Part shown: piece after piece, positions 1 through 7,658 of the stretch
How positions within the stretch are numbered: position 1 is the stretch's first letter
How the letters are laid out: every line of letters starts with the position of its first letter
NCBI GenBank assembly: GCA_964527995.1
Contig: CAZGRP010000076.1
Coordinates: 1 to 18,385 of the forward strand
DNA: 18,385 nt
DNA from: CAZGRP01 sp964527995
GTDB taxonomy: Bacteria; Zhuqueibacterota; Zhuqueibacteria; Oceanimicrobiales; CAZGRP01
Direction of reading: 5' to 3'
Notes under the pieces: generated by a model
What the model was told of the DNA's origin: nothing
Databases searched by the model: none
Seen by the model: only the letters and a program-made list of their open reading frames with translations
Translations under genes and position numbers: made by a program

Positions 1-2333
1 TCGCCGTCGTTGTCATAATCACCCCAGGCAACGTCTCCAAACTCGGCGCCGGTGAACTGCATGCCACTATCGACGAAGGCGCTGTCGTCGTTCCGAAAGA
101 GTTTGGTCATCAGGCCGGCACCACTTGCTTCCGCGCCGGAAAGGAGGATGTCCAGATCCCCGTCGTTGTCGTAGTCCCCCCAGGCCAGGGCTGCACTGGC
201 GACATTAACCAGTGCGGTCTGGGTGTCGACAAAGGCGCCGGCATCATTCCGAAATAGCTTGGTGATCGGCCCATGTTCGGAATAGCCGGTCAGAAGCAGA
301 TCCAAATCTCCGTCATTGTCGTAATCCCCCCAGGCGGCGGCACTCTCCACAAGGCCGGGCAGGCCCGCTTCGGCGTCCACGAATGTGCCGTCGTCGTTGC
401 GGTAGACTTTGGTCGTTCGGCCGTTAGGCAACAGTGCCCCGGTGATCAGCAGGTCGAGGTCTCCGTCGTTGTCGTAGTCGCCCCAGGCAGCGTCACCACC
501 ATAGACGTTCAGCATGCCGTGGGAGACCTCGGTGAAAAGGGTCTCCTGAGGCAGGAGGATGACGCTGACGGTGAAGGCTGATTCCGCCTTGCCGCCACGG
601 CCGTCCTCGGCTACCACGGTGACCGTGGTCTTGCCGGTATCCACCGGCACGACCTTCAGGGTGCTTCCGGAGATCGAAGCGATGGCCACGCCTGAGTCGG
701 CCGTGCTCACTGCGTACTGAAGCGGGTCACCGTCGGGGTCGCTGAAGACGATGGGGTTGGCGTTCAGGTTGAGGGTGAAGATGTCGCGGTCCTTGACCAG
801 GGCGCGATTGAGCAGTGGGAAAACGACGGTCGGAGGGCGATTGGTCGGCTCCACGGTGATGGTAAAGGACTCCTCCTGGCTGAAGGCCGAGCCCTCAAAT
901 CCGGCGTCGATTGCCTGCACGCTCCAGTAGTAAGTCCCTTCCCTCAGGTTTTTGATGAGGCGCTGCTTCAAGAAGCCGGCGTTGCCCGTGGCCGGCAGCA
1001 GCCTCCGCCCGCTGGCCACGTCCGCCATCGGCGAAAGAACATCGCTTGCCCCGGGCTGGCTGCCGATGCGAAGATTGAAGGAGACGTTGGTCTCGCTCGT
1101 ATCGCCGGCGGGCTCATACTGCCACTGGAGCAGCACCGTGCGGCCCTGCGGCGAGGCCCGGAGAGCAAAGGGTGCCGGTGGCGGATCGTTCGGAGTCGCG
1201 GTGGTATCACGCAGAATCAGCACGCCGCTCCTGGCGGACCAGAAGACGTCGAGCCGGCCGTCGTGATCGGAATCGCCCCAGAGGGCGACGCTGGTGCCGC
1301 CAGGGGGGATCCCCGCTTCCACCGCGGTGAACCCTTGGGGCGAGTTGGCGAAGAGATTGGAGGTGGTGAGAAGCAGGTCGGTCCAGTTGTCGTGATTGAA
1401 GTCTCCCCAGAGGCCCGGACCGTACGGGAAGTCCGGCGACGCTTGGCTGAACCGACCGGCGTCGTTTCGGTAGAGGCGCGACACCTTCTCGTAGGTGCTC
1501 ATCTCCCCGACGAGGAAAACGTCCATGTCGCCGTCGCGGTCGTAATCGGCCCAGGCCGCAGAGCCGAATGAGAGGCCGGGCAGGCCGACGGAGTCCTCCA
1601 CAAAGAAGCCGCCGTCGTTGCGAAACATCTTCGTGATGAGCTCATGGTTGCGGTCTTCCCCGGTGAGGAAGACATCCAGGTCCGCATCGTCGTCATAGTC
1701 GACCCAGGCCACGTCGCCAAGAGAGATGCCGGGCAGGCCGGCGTGAATATCGTTGAAGGTGTCGTTGCCGTCGTTGCGGTAGATCTTGGCGAAGAAACCT
1801 TCAAGTGGGAAAGAGCCGGCCACTAAGACATCCAGGTCTCCATCGTTGTCGTAGTCACCCCAGGCTGCCCCGCCACTCTCCATGCCTCTGAGCGGCGCCT
1901 GGATATCGACAAAGGTACCCTGGTCGTTGCGGTAGATTTTGGTCACCGCAGCGCTCAGAGTTTGGGCACCCATGAGCAAGATGTCCAGATCGCCGTCGTT
2001 GTCATAATCGCCCCATGCAACGGAGGAGGCGACCACCCCGACCAGAGGTGCGTGGATGTCGACAAAGTGTCCGTTGTCGTTCCGGTACACCCTCGACACA
2101 AATCCCGAGGAGGTTTCTGTGGTGTCGCCGGTGACCACCAGATCGAGGTTACCGTCGTTGTCGTAATCGCCCCAGGCAGCAGCGTAGACGGTCAGGCCGG
2201 TGATCTGCGTTTCGAACGGAACGAACGTCTGGGGGTAGCTCGGGACGGGGAGCAACAGAAGGGCGACAAGCGGCACACCGATGCCTGACAGGCGTCTCGG
2301 GCCGGCGATTCGTGCACGCATCCTGTTCTGCAT
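1..2333 (-). CDS. Secreted FG-GAP/VCBS repeat protein with FN3-like and cadherin-like domains (3' end missing)
   Basis: The frame is open from an ATG at 2333 to the left edge, at least 777 residues, so the C-terminus is missing. The start follows a GAAGGA ribosome binding site. Residues 1-40 look like a signal peptide (basic start, then a GVPLVALLLLPVPS core), so the product is probably exported. About seven repeats of roughly 50 residues follow (residues 55-370). Each has a W-G-D-Y-D-N-D-G-D-L-D core typical of calcium-binding FG-GAP/VCBS blades. Residues about 380-490 look like a fibronectin type III domain, and residues about 494-590 like a cadherin/Ig-like domain (NRPPTVVFP, FSDPDGDPLQY). 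At least four more repeats follow to the edge. Beta-propellers of this kind usually serve as surface or extracellular binding proteins. No partner or ligand can be inferred. A cell-surface sorting tail may lie beyond the window. Confidence 0.9.
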   Translation of the reverse strand, partial: MQNRMRARIAGPRRLSGIGVPLVALLLLPVPSYPQTFVPFETQITGLTVYAAAWGDYDNDGNLDLVVTGDTTETSSGFVSRVYRNDNGHFVDIHAPLVGVVASSVAWGDYDNDGDLDILLMGAQTLSAAVTKIYRNDQGTFVDIQAPLRGMESGGAAWGDYDNDGDLDVLVAGSFPLEGFFAKIYRNDGNDTFNDIHAGLPGISLGDVAWVDYDDDADLDVFLTGEDRNHELITKMFRNDGGFFVEDSVGLPGLSFGSAAWADYDRDGDMDVFLVGEMSTYEKVSRLYRNDAGRFSQASPDFPYGPGLWGDFNHDNWTDLLLTTSNLFANSPQGFTAVEAGIPPGGTSVALWGDSDHDGRLDVFWSARSGVLILRDTTATPNDPPPAPFALRASPQGRTVLLQWQYEPAGDTSETNVSFNLRIGSQPGASDVLSPMADVASGRRLLPATGNAGFLKQRLIKNLREGTYYWSVQAIDAGFEGSAFSQEESFTITVEPTNRPPTVVFPLLNRALVKDRDIFTLNLNANPIVFSDPDGDPLQYAVSTADSGVAIASISGSTLKVVPVDTGKTTVTVVAEDGRGGKAESAFTVSVILLPQETLFTEVSHGMLNVYGGDAAWGDYDNDGDLDLLITGALLPNGRTTKVYRNDDGTFVDAEAGLPGLVESAAAWGDYDNDGDLDLLLTGYSEHGPITKLFRNDAGAFVDTQTALVNVASAALAWGDYDNDGDLDILLSGAEASGAGLMTKLFRNDDSAFVDSGMQFTGAEFGDVAWGDYDNDG

Positions 2334-2402
2334 GGTCGATCTTCCTTCGTCTGTGTGAAACCGGTTGTCGGTGCCGTCGGTCTACCGCGGGTGTTGAGGC
2401 GG

Positions 2403-2608
2403 CTACGGAGGACCGGGGCGCACCCGCTTCGGTGCAGCGGGGTGGCGTTCGCGGCGGGTTAGTAGTGGCATGAGCGAAACCCCGACCAGAGGGGGTCCCC
2501 ATCTGGTGGTAGAGGGGGAGAGCCATCGGAGGCGGTTATGGGACCCCTGGGTGCGGTCTTGCTATGAGGTGGCTGCCAGAGGAGCGCCTGGCGTCGCCGC
2601 AATGCAGC
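2403..2608 (-). promoter_or_regulatory. Leader A, 5' untranslated region of the VCBS gene, resembling the integrase leaders
   Basis: On the minus strand, downstream of promoter A, there is a GCCAG/CTGGC hairpin (2575-2592). It is followed by the block GGGGTCCC...CGCCTCCGATG (about 2522-2548), a strong hairpin with ACCAGA/TCTGGT arms (2485-2507), then CCCTCTGGTCGGGG and an ATG at 2471. The same order of blocks stands before integrase remnants B and C. The ATG opens a 22-codon ORF (2403-2471) beginning MPLLTRRERH. It may be a leader peptide or the decayed start of a third integrase gene. The VCBS start lies 70 bases beyond its stop. Confidence 0.55.
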
Positions 2609-2637
2609 AATTTAAGCCAGAGAAGGCGATTTGTCAA
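2609..2637 (-). promoter_or_regulatory. Promoter A, sigma70-type
   Basis: The minus strand carries a perfect -35 TTGACA (2637-2632), a 17-base spacer and a -10 TAAATT (2614-2609). It would start an RNA near 2602 with a leader of about 270 bases before the VCBS gene. The spacer begins AATCGCC, and the -35 is preceded by CTC, close to promoters B and C. Confidence 0.7.
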
Positions 2638-2749
2638 GAGAAAAGTTGATGCCGGACGGGGATGGGATTTGATTGGAGCACCACAATACCAGGTGGACCT
2701 GCCTGTCGAGGGGCACTTTGAAAGCCGCCGGTTGTGGGTGGTTGAAAAG

Positions 2750-2786
2750 TTGTCTGCAGGAAGCCTGTAGCCAAGCGACGGGTCAG
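2750..2786 (+). repeat. 37-bp direct repeat, copy 1 (left of nhaA)
   Basis: This matches 4340-4376 at 30 of 37 positions by hand alignment, in the same orientation. Both copies share the core GAGGAAGCCTG or GCAGGAAGCCTG followed by AGCGACG. The two copies bracket the nhaA gene and its promoter. Their origin is not clear. They could be remnants of an intron or of a duplicated insertion junction. Confidence 0.5.
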
Positions 2787-2802
2787 CGCCCGCCCGACGT
2801 GC

Positions 2803-2925
2803 AATCTGAAACAGAGGCCGGAGCCGCGCTCGCGGATCCAGCGCCTCCTGCGGCTGGACGTGCGCGAGGAGATCGCGATCTCCCTCGGCCTGGGCAGAAG
2901 AGGTTGGTGGAGGTCGTCTCAGAAC
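2803..2925 (+). pseudogene. Group II intron reverse transcriptase/maturase, C-terminal fragment
   Basis: The plus frame reads NLKQRPEPRSRIQRLLRLDV, then REEIAISLGLGRRGWWRSSQN. This fits the end of group II intron-encoded proteins, where a W/LKQW..R.R...L..LGV segment leads to a G.RRGWWR.S motif in the maturase/DNA-binding region. It has no start codon, no reverse transcriptase catalytic core and no intron domain V after it. Homology stops within about 45 bases of the nhaA stop codon. It is a dead fragment on the strand opposite to its neighbours. A related fragment with the same GRR motif lies at 9849-9978. Confidence 0.65.
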
Positions 2926-2969
2926 CGATGCCACCCAACCGGGCATTCACACCGCTCGCCCTTGCCTGA

Positions 2970-4202
2970 CTATGCGGCCTCGGCTCGATCGCTGACAGTG
3001 AGGCGAAGCACAACATAGCCAAAAATCCCGGAAACAAACGAGCCGATCAGAATACCGAGTCGCTCCAGCCCCAGATAGGCTGCACCGCCCTGCTCGAATG
3101 CCAGTGATGCAATGAACAGGCTCATGGTGAAGCCAATGCCACACAATAACGCCGTGCCGTAGAGTTGCCACCAACTGACACCCTCTGGAGGCGATGCGAT
3201 TCCCAGCCGCACCGCAAGCAGGGACATCGCCACTACCCCGATCTGCTTTCCGAGAAACAACCCGGTCACGATGCCAAGCGGAACTGAGTGAAGCGTGTCA
3301 CTGATGGAGAGTCCCATGATTGGGACGCCTGCGTTGGCGAAGGCGAAGACTGGCAGTACACCAAAGGCCACCCACGGATGCAGCGTGTGTTCGAGGTGAC
3401 GCAGCAGCGATTCGGGTGCTTGTGAAGAATGAGGTTTCTTCACCGGCACGCGCAGCGGGATGAACATGGCCAGCACGACGCCTGCCAGCGTAGCATGCAC
3501 GCCGGACTTCAGCACCGCCACCCACAGCGGAACGCCAATCAGGAAATAAGCGGCGGGCCTCGTTACGCCGAAGCGATTCAGGCAGGCGAGGCAAAGGATC
3601 AGAACAGCCGCGATGGCGAGGGAAAGAAAGGATAGCTCGGCCGTGTAGAACAGGGCGATGACGACGATTGCTCCCAGGTCGTCGAAGATGGCGATGCTGA
3701 GCAGGAAGGCTTTCAGCGAAGGTGGAACGCGCTCTCCGAGAAGTGAGAGCACCCCCAAGGCGAAGGCAATGTCTGTCGCAGTCGGGATGGCCCATCCCCT
3801 CATCGCGACGGGGTCACCCCAGTTGAACGCCGCGTAAAAGGCTGCTGGCGCCAGCATGCCACCCACGGCAGCGAACGCCGGCAGGCTCGCCCGGCGCAGG
3901 CTCGACAAGTGCCCCTCGACCACTTCGCGCTTCAGCTCCATACCGACGAGCAAGAAGAACACCGCCATCAGGCCGTCATTGATCCACAGCAACAGAGGTT
4001 TGGCGATTCCGAAGGTGCCGACTCTGATCTCGAGGGGAAGATCCAGCAAGGCGGCGTAGTAGACCGTGAGAGGTGAGTTAGCGACGACCAGTGCCAACAC
4101 AGCCGCTGCCATCAAGAAGAACCCTCCGGCAGCTTCTAGGCGGAGGAAATCTCGGAGCGGCTTCAGCGCCTTGTCGAATGAGGAAGGTGTGCGCGTCTCC
4201 AT
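2970..4202 (-). CDS. nhaA: Na+/H+ antiporter NhaA
   Basis: This 410-residue inner-membrane protein exchanges two external protons for one internal Na+ and serves sodium and alkaline-pH homeostasis. Family landmarks are present in order: GGFFLMAAAVLALVVANSPL (TM1 region), NDGLMAVFFLLVGMELKREV, TATDIAFALGVLSLLG with Asp144, and SIAIFDDLGAIVVIALFYT with the paired aspartates Asp174-Asp175 (Asp163/Asp164 in E. coli numbering). A GLFLGKQIGV helix carries the conserved lysine. Length is normal (E. coli 388). The ATG at 4202 has only a weak Shine-Dalgarno. It has its own promoter (4269-4297). It sits between an alpha/beta hydrolase upstream and a dead intron fragment downstream, and is bracketed by 37-bp direct repeats. 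Confidence 0.95.
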   Translation of the reverse strand: METRTPSSFDKALKPLRDFLRLEAAGGFFLMAAAVLALVVANSPLTVYYAALLDLPLEIRVGTFGIAKPLLLWINDGLMAVFFLLVGMELKREVVEGHLSSLRRASLPAFAAVGGMLAPAAFYAAFNWGDPVAMRGWAIPTATDIAFALGVLSLLGERVPPSLKAFLLSIAIFDDLGAIVVIALFYTAELSFLSLAIAAVLILCLACLNRFGVTRPAAYFLIGVPLWVAVLKSGVHATLAGVVLAMFIPLRVPVKKPHSSQAPESLLRHLEHTLHPWVAFGVLPVFAFANAGVPIMGLSISDTLHSVPLGIVTGLFLGKQIGVVAMSLLAVRLGIASPPEGVSWWQLYGTALLCGIGFTMSLFIASLAFEQGGAAYLGLERLGILIGSFVSGIFGYVVLRLTVSDRAEAA

Positions 4203-4226
4203 AGGGAATCAGCAAAGTCTCTCATC

Positions 4227-4246
4227 TGCCACATAAAGGCGTGGCA
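4227..4246 (-). promoter_or_regulatory. Hairpin in the nhaA leader
   Basis: TGCCAC and GTGGCA form a perfect 6-bp stem with an 8-base loop in the 60-base leader, 25 bases before the nhaA ATG. It could affect translation of a gene that lacks a clear Shine-Dalgarno. Function is inference only. Confidence 0.35.
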
Positions 4247-4268
4247 TCGGTGATCAGCTGGACGCACT

Positions 4269-4297
4269 AAGATACATCAACGATGAACCAAAGGCAA
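4269..4297 (-). promoter_or_regulatory. Probable nhaA promoter
   Basis: The minus strand has TTGCCT (4297-4292), a 17-base spacer and TATCTT (4274-4269), about 67 bases before the nhaA start codon. The -35 matches consensus at 4 of 6 positions and the -10 at 5 of 6. Confidence 0.55.
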
Positions 4298-4339
4298 GAG
4301 CCTGTCCGGGATTTGATCCGGGGGCGATGTCGCGAGCGG

Positions 4340-4376
4340 CTGTCTGGAGGAAGCCTGCAGCTGAGCGACGAGCCAG
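4340..4376 (+). repeat. 37-bp direct repeat, copy 2 (right of nhaA)
   Basis: This is the partner of 2750-2786. It lies between the hydrolase stop and the nhaA promoter, in a 180-base intergenic stretch with no other recognised feature. Confidence 0.5.
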
Positions 4377-4441
4377 AGTCTGTGTCGAGCCCTCCAGCTT
4401 GGCACAGGGTAAACGCCGCCGGTGTTCGGCGGAATTCGCAA

Positions 4442-5311
4442 TCAAGATAAGAATTCAACGGCCAATGGATTGAACCGGGCGAACGTCTCATCGTGCGGGC
4501 AGTGACCGGCATTGTCAAAGACTTCGAAGCGCGATCCTTTGAGGAGCGCGTGCATCTCACGGCCACGCGCCAACGGAATGGCCTTGTCGCGCTGGCCCCA
4601 GACGATCAGGGCTGGAATGTCCAACGCACCTAGTGCGCGCACGTCCTGCGACAGAGTGTGAAGGAACTGTTTGCGCAGGATGGTGAGCATGACTTCGGTT
4701 GACCCTTTTATCTTGTGGAAGCGTGTGGCATTTTCGAAATAGCCGTCTGTGATGAAGTCGGGGTCATGAATCCAGTTGGTCTTGAGGGCGGTCCGGCGCA
4801 TGAGATTGCCCTGCATACCGTACATCAATTCGCCCAAGATGGGCAGATTGGTGAGCCTGCCGAGGAGGGGTAGGGGATTGGGGAGGCCGGCTGAATCAAC
4901 GAGCAGTAACTTCTTGACTCGATCGGGATGGCGCACCGCGAAATGGATCGCCGTACCCCCTCCCATGGAATGGCCGACGATGGCCGCTTTCTCAATGTGG
5001 AGTGCGTCCAGAAAAAGCAAGAGTTGTTCGGCATAGAGCGGGTAGCCATAGTCGAGTGGCTTGCGGGTGCTGTAGCCAAAGCCCCAGAGGTCGAGCGCAA
5101 AGAGCTTGAAGTGCTCGGCAAGAGCGTTCATGTTGTTGTGCCAGGTGAAGGTGTCATAGAAGAAGCCGTGGATGAGGATGACCGGCTCCCCGGTGCCCAT
5201 CTCGAGATAGTGAGTAGAATGACCGTCGAAATCCATGAATCGCCCTTCGGCATACTTCTCGGCCCATTCATTCAAGGGTTGACTGTTCCAGGGTATGAAC
5301 TGTCTCATCAC
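4442..5311 (-). CDS. Alpha/beta hydrolase
   Basis: This 289-residue alpha/beta-hydrolase fold protein resembles the MhpC/epoxide hydrolase-like group. Visible are the oxyanion motif HGFFYDTFTW (residue 48 on), the nucleophile elbow GHSMGG with Ser115, the acid Asp242 in VWGQRDKAIPL, and His270 in NAGHCPHDE. The catalytic triad is therefore complete. A cap region lies between residues 140 and 220. No signal peptide is obvious. The ATG at 5311 has an AAGGGAG site 8 bases upstream. The next codon is also ATG. The substrate cannot be told from sequence; esters, lactones and C-C bonds are all possible in this fold. It lies between integrase remnant B and nhaA, all reading the same way. Confidence 0.9.
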   Translation of the reverse strand: MMRQFIPWNSQPLNEWAEKYAEGRFMDFDGHSTHYLEMGTGEPVILIHGFFYDTFTWHNNMNALAEHFKLFALDLWGFGYSTRKPLDYGYPLYAEQLLLFLDALHIEKAAIVGHSMGGGTAIHFAVRHPDRVKKLLLVDSAGLPNPLPLLGRLTNLPILGELMYGMQGNLMRRTALKTNWIHDPDFITDGYFENATRFHKIKGSTEVMLTILRKQFLHTLSQDVRALGALDIPALIVWGQRDKAIPLARGREMHALLKGSRFEVFDNAGHCPHDETFARFNPLAVEFLS

Positions 5312-5404
5312 TCGCTCCCTTACACAAAGACCCAGCGAGCCGCCTGACGGTCAGCGCATACAGTGTCGGAAGCGGCGGCCGCAAAGGGGATCGACTTCGT
5401 ACCT

Positions 5405-5656
5405 TCAGAAGCGCCCCGCTGGGTTGATACGCTTCCTACGCCGCCCGGCGCCGTTGGACCAGTCGTCGCGACGGCCTGATTGGTGTCCGGTGCTCAGTCC
5501 TTCCCAGCCGTCGTTGGCACGGGAGAACCACCGGATCCAGTGGACGTACGCCTTTTTGGTGCTGCGGCTGTAGTGATTTGTACAGATGGTGGCGCGCACC
5601 GGGCCCAGGAGCTTGGGCTGGCGAGCAGCCTTCAGTGATGAGGTTGTGTGCGGCAA
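5405..5656 (-). pseudogene. intI: Integron integrase remnant B (N-terminal part only)
   Basis: From a TTG at 5656 the frame reads MPHTTSSLKAARQPKLLGPV, then a segment containing HYSRSTKKAYVHWIRWFSR. This is the start of an IntI-type tyrosine recombinase (compare ...LLDQVR..IR..HYS..TE.AYVHWIR.FI...). Homology ends near residue 50; the tail to the stop at 5405 is unrelated. The catalytic domain, with its Arg, His and Tyr residues, is absent, so the gene is dead. The region from promoter to residue 35 parallels remnant C at 12.4 kb, so both derive from one ancestral gene. The TTG stands where remnant C has ATG. Confidence 0.75.
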
Positions 5657-5812
5657 GGGATTTACCCCCGTCCGGAGGGAGCCACCGTGCAAGGTCGGGA
5701 GGACACGGGCGTGGGAGGCGATTTCGGGACCCCCTCGTGCGAATTCTTCTGTGTGGAGCGGCGCCAGAGCGATCTCTCTGGCCCGACCAAGAATGCGAGG
5801 AACCTCGGCTCC
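5657..5812 (-). promoter_or_regulatory. Leader B of the integrase remnant
   Basis: Downstream of promoter B the minus strand has a 7-bp hairpin GCCAGAG/CTCTGGC (5763-5782). Next come GGGGGTCCC...CGCCTCCC, then CCGACCTTGCACGGTGGCTC and CCCTCCGGACGGGG just before the TTG start. The order and much of the sequence match leader C, and more loosely leader A. A structured leader, rather than coding sequence, is the simplest reading. Confidence 0.55.
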
Positions 5813-5841
5813 AATATAGGTCAACGGGCGGGGTTTGTCAA
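5813..5841 (-). promoter_or_regulatory. Promoter B, sigma70-type
   Basis: TTGACA (5841-5836), a 17-base spacer and TATATT (5818-5813) on the minus strand form a near-consensus promoter. The stretch TTGACAAACCCC is identical in promoter C. Confidence 0.75.
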
Positions 5842-6019
5842 GTGGAAACTGCGCAGACTGCGCATTCGGTGCCGCTGCAGGCTCTAGCCCCGTCATAGCA
5901 GACTGAGGCTACACCTCTCCGAGATTCCATCACTCTTTCACAATCCTCGCCGCCCGATACAGATCGTCGGCCGATTGCGGCATCTTCCCTGGGACAGCCG
6001 ATGGTTTGAGGGTGCCATT

Positions 6020-6130
6020 ATGTGGAGAGCCGCAGAAGCGAGGCGCTGGCTGTTGCGCCCCTTGGTATCGATCTTACTGCTGCTGTCAGCTCATGGGCTG
6101 TTCACCGCGGCCGTTCTCGTGTCCATCTAA
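6020..6130 (+). CDS. Possible 36-residue membrane peptide
   Basis: An ATG at 6020 opens 36 codons ending TAA. The product starts MWRAAEARRWLLRPL and continues with a hydrophobic run (VSILLLLSAHGLF), as in a signal anchor. A GAGGG lies 9 bases upstream. It is convergent with the membrane-protein gene at 6166. It could be a real small protein, the 5' stump of a lost gene, or chance. The rest of 5842-6165 shows nothing else I can support. Confidence 0.25.
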   Translation: MWRAAEARRWLLRPLVSILLLLSAHGLFTAAVLVSI

Positions 6131-6165
6131 ACCTAACGCGAACCTGTTTGCCCTGCCGATTTCTA

Positions 6166-7002
6166 TCATCTCCGCGCCCTTCCCAAGATCCAGACAACAA
6201 TCCATCCGAACAGGAAGTTGGAGGATGTGATCTCTACCATGTGAGCCACCCGCACTTGATCGGGCAAGTACTCGTTCGGGGGCAGAAGCAGGCTGGCCAT
6301 CAATACAGAGAAGAGGAGCCCTACTGCAAGCCGGGCCTCCCACATCTGTCCCCTCATCATTTGGATGACGGGTATCGCCAGTACCGCGAAGATCATGCCC
6401 CTCACAATCTGGAAGGGTAGGAACCACACAGGCATCTGCAAGTCGCCATAGAGCTGACGGAATGCTTCGCCTCCGAGCGGCCTGGCAACGAATACCCCAA
6501 ATGCGAAGTAGATAATAACATAGATGACTCCGATCATTACTGTCTTCTGTATCCACCTGGACAGCGGCATGGTCACCCTCGGACCGGCTTGCTCCATCCC
6601 TTCAGCCGGCCTCATCTTGCCGTAGATCCAGGCACTCAGCGGCGCAAAGATGGCGGCAACGATCGCCCCATTCAGAAACAGCCTGGGCGTTTCCTGAACC
6701 GGTACTACGTCCTTCAGGTACTGGAGAAAAACGACGGTTTCGATCTGTGTGAGAAATGTCATCACACCGTAGAATACCAGGAAAACGGTTGCTACCAGGC
6801 GCCAGCCCGTCCATCTGGAGCGGATAATTGGATAACTCAGGACAATGACATCCAGGAGGGACATGAGCAAGTGGGGAAACGGTGCTGCCAGGGCGGACTC
6901 ATTTGCGCGCAGTCCCAGGAAATCGATAGAGAAAAGAACGAACAAGAGGAACGTCAGTGCAGCGATCTTGACAGCCAGGGTACTTGCAGTTTTGACGTTC
7001 AT
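6166..7002 (-). CDS. Polytopic membrane protein of unknown function
   Basis: This 278-residue protein has about seven to eight hydrophobic segments: IAALTFLLFVLFSIDFLGL, LLMSLLDVIVLSYPII, LVATVFLVFYGVMTFL, an AIVAAIFAPLSAWIYG stretch, VMIGVIYVIIYFAFGVFVA, FQIVRGMIFAVLAIPVIQMM, LAVGLLFSVLMASLLL and NFLFGWIVVWILG. No enzyme motif is recognised. The start has a good AGGAGAGG site. It is the last gene of a three-gene run (8609 to 6166), 57 bases after the methyltransferase-like gene. A role linked to the membrane ferredoxin is inferred from context only. Confidence 0.8.
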   Translation of the reverse strand: MNVKTASTLAVKIAALTFLLFVLFSIDFLGLRANESALAAPFPHLLMSLLDVIVLSYPIIRSRWTGWRLVATVFLVFYGVMTFLTQIETVVFLQYLKDVVPVQETPRLFLNGAIVAAIFAPLSAWIYGKMRPAEGMEQAGPRVTMPLSRWIQKTVMIGVIYVIIYFAFGVFVARPLGGEAFRQLYGDLQMPVWFLPFQIVRGMIFAVLAIPVIQMMRGQMWEARLAVGLLFSVLMASLLLPPNEYLPDQVRVAHMVEITSSNFLFGWIVVWILGRARR

Positions 7003-7059
7003 AGCCTCTCCTGTTCATCCTTCCGGAAGAGGGGAACTTGAAATCACCCCCTGTCACTC

Positions 7060-7614
7060 TCAAAGATACCGCGGAACTCGTTCGCAGTATCGCACATACT
7101 CCTCGCCATGAACTTTGCGCAGGTGCTCCTCCTCGGTGAGCACCATCAGATGAGCAATCGCTGCATAGAGAAACACCCAGCCCAAGGCCCACCAGGACGG
7201 CCGAAGCAGAGCATATCCAATGACGAGCGGCGTAGCCCCCACGAGCTGAGGATTCCTGGTCATGCGATGGACGCCAGACTGTTTCAGCATATTTGTCTCC
7301 CAGCCCAACGACCGACGGACCCCGAGGCCAGCCATCGCTGCAACCACGGCAGCGAACCCAGCCATGATGAGGGTCAATCCAACCACGCTGAGCACTGGTC
7401 TGACCTGGGGATGCCGCAGCAAGAAGGCGGGCCAATCGGGATTGAAGAGGAGTGGGAAGCTGAAATACAGGCCCCAGATCAGAAGTTCGAGGAGGGTGGA
7501 AAATGGTGTTAGCCGGCCTCTCCTCAGGTAGTCACGTCGGACGATGATTCGAAAAATCACAAACGCGGCTCCGAGCAAGAGCAGGGCTGAGATTAAGTAG
7601 ACAGTGAGTGACAT
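7060..7614 (-). CDS. Isoprenylcysteine carboxyl methyltransferase (ICMT/PEMT)-like membrane protein
   Basis: The protein has 184 residues and four to five membrane segments. The C-terminal half holds the family signature: an R-x-x-R-N-P-Q-L-V-G motif (HRMTRNPQLVG), then LTEEEHLRKVHGEEYVRYCE and a terminal RVPRYL. In ICMT/PEMT relatives this part binds S-adenosylmethionine and carries the E-E...Y..Y...VPR pattern. The acceptor substrate is unknown; bacterial members often lack a known target. I chose the ATG at 7614. A TTG at 7662 would add 16 polar residues and overlap the upstream stop as TTGA, so translational coupling from there is possible. Neither start has a strong Shine-Dalgarno. Confidence 0.8.
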   Translation of the reverse strand: MSLTVYLISALLLLGAAFVIFRIIVRRDYLRRGRLTPFSTLLELLIWGLYFSFPLLFNPDWPAFLLRHPQVRPVLSVVGLTLIMAGFAAVVAAMAGLGVRRSLGWETNMLKQSGVHRMTRNPQLVGATPLVIGYALLRPSWWALGWVFLYAAIAHLMVLTEEEHLRKVHGEEYVRYCERVPRYL

Positions 7615-7658
7615 TGCCGCCCGGTCAACCTTACAAACCGCCACCGAGAGCCGTGAAC

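Noticed and set aside
1..2170. Regularly spaced repeats (GTCGTTGTCGTAATC-type) resembling a CRISPR array
   Set aside because: They encode the D-Y-D-N-D-G-D motif of one open frame; spacing is about 150 bases and the units are imperfect.
2536..2946. Minus-strand 136-residue frame between nhaA and the VCBS gene
   Set aside because: It covers promoter A, the repeat and the antisense of the maturase fragment; composition is not protein-like and there is no ribosome binding site.
2925..2972. GTTGGGT core after the nhaA stop as evidence that nhaA is a cassette
   Set aside because: No proper RYYYAAC core or paired arms precede it, and no matching core is found before the nhaA promoter.
6121..6170. 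ACCTAAC after the stop of the small plus-strand ORF as an attC core
   Set aside because: No matching GTTAGGT partner or stem follows; the sequence enters the coding region of the membrane protein.
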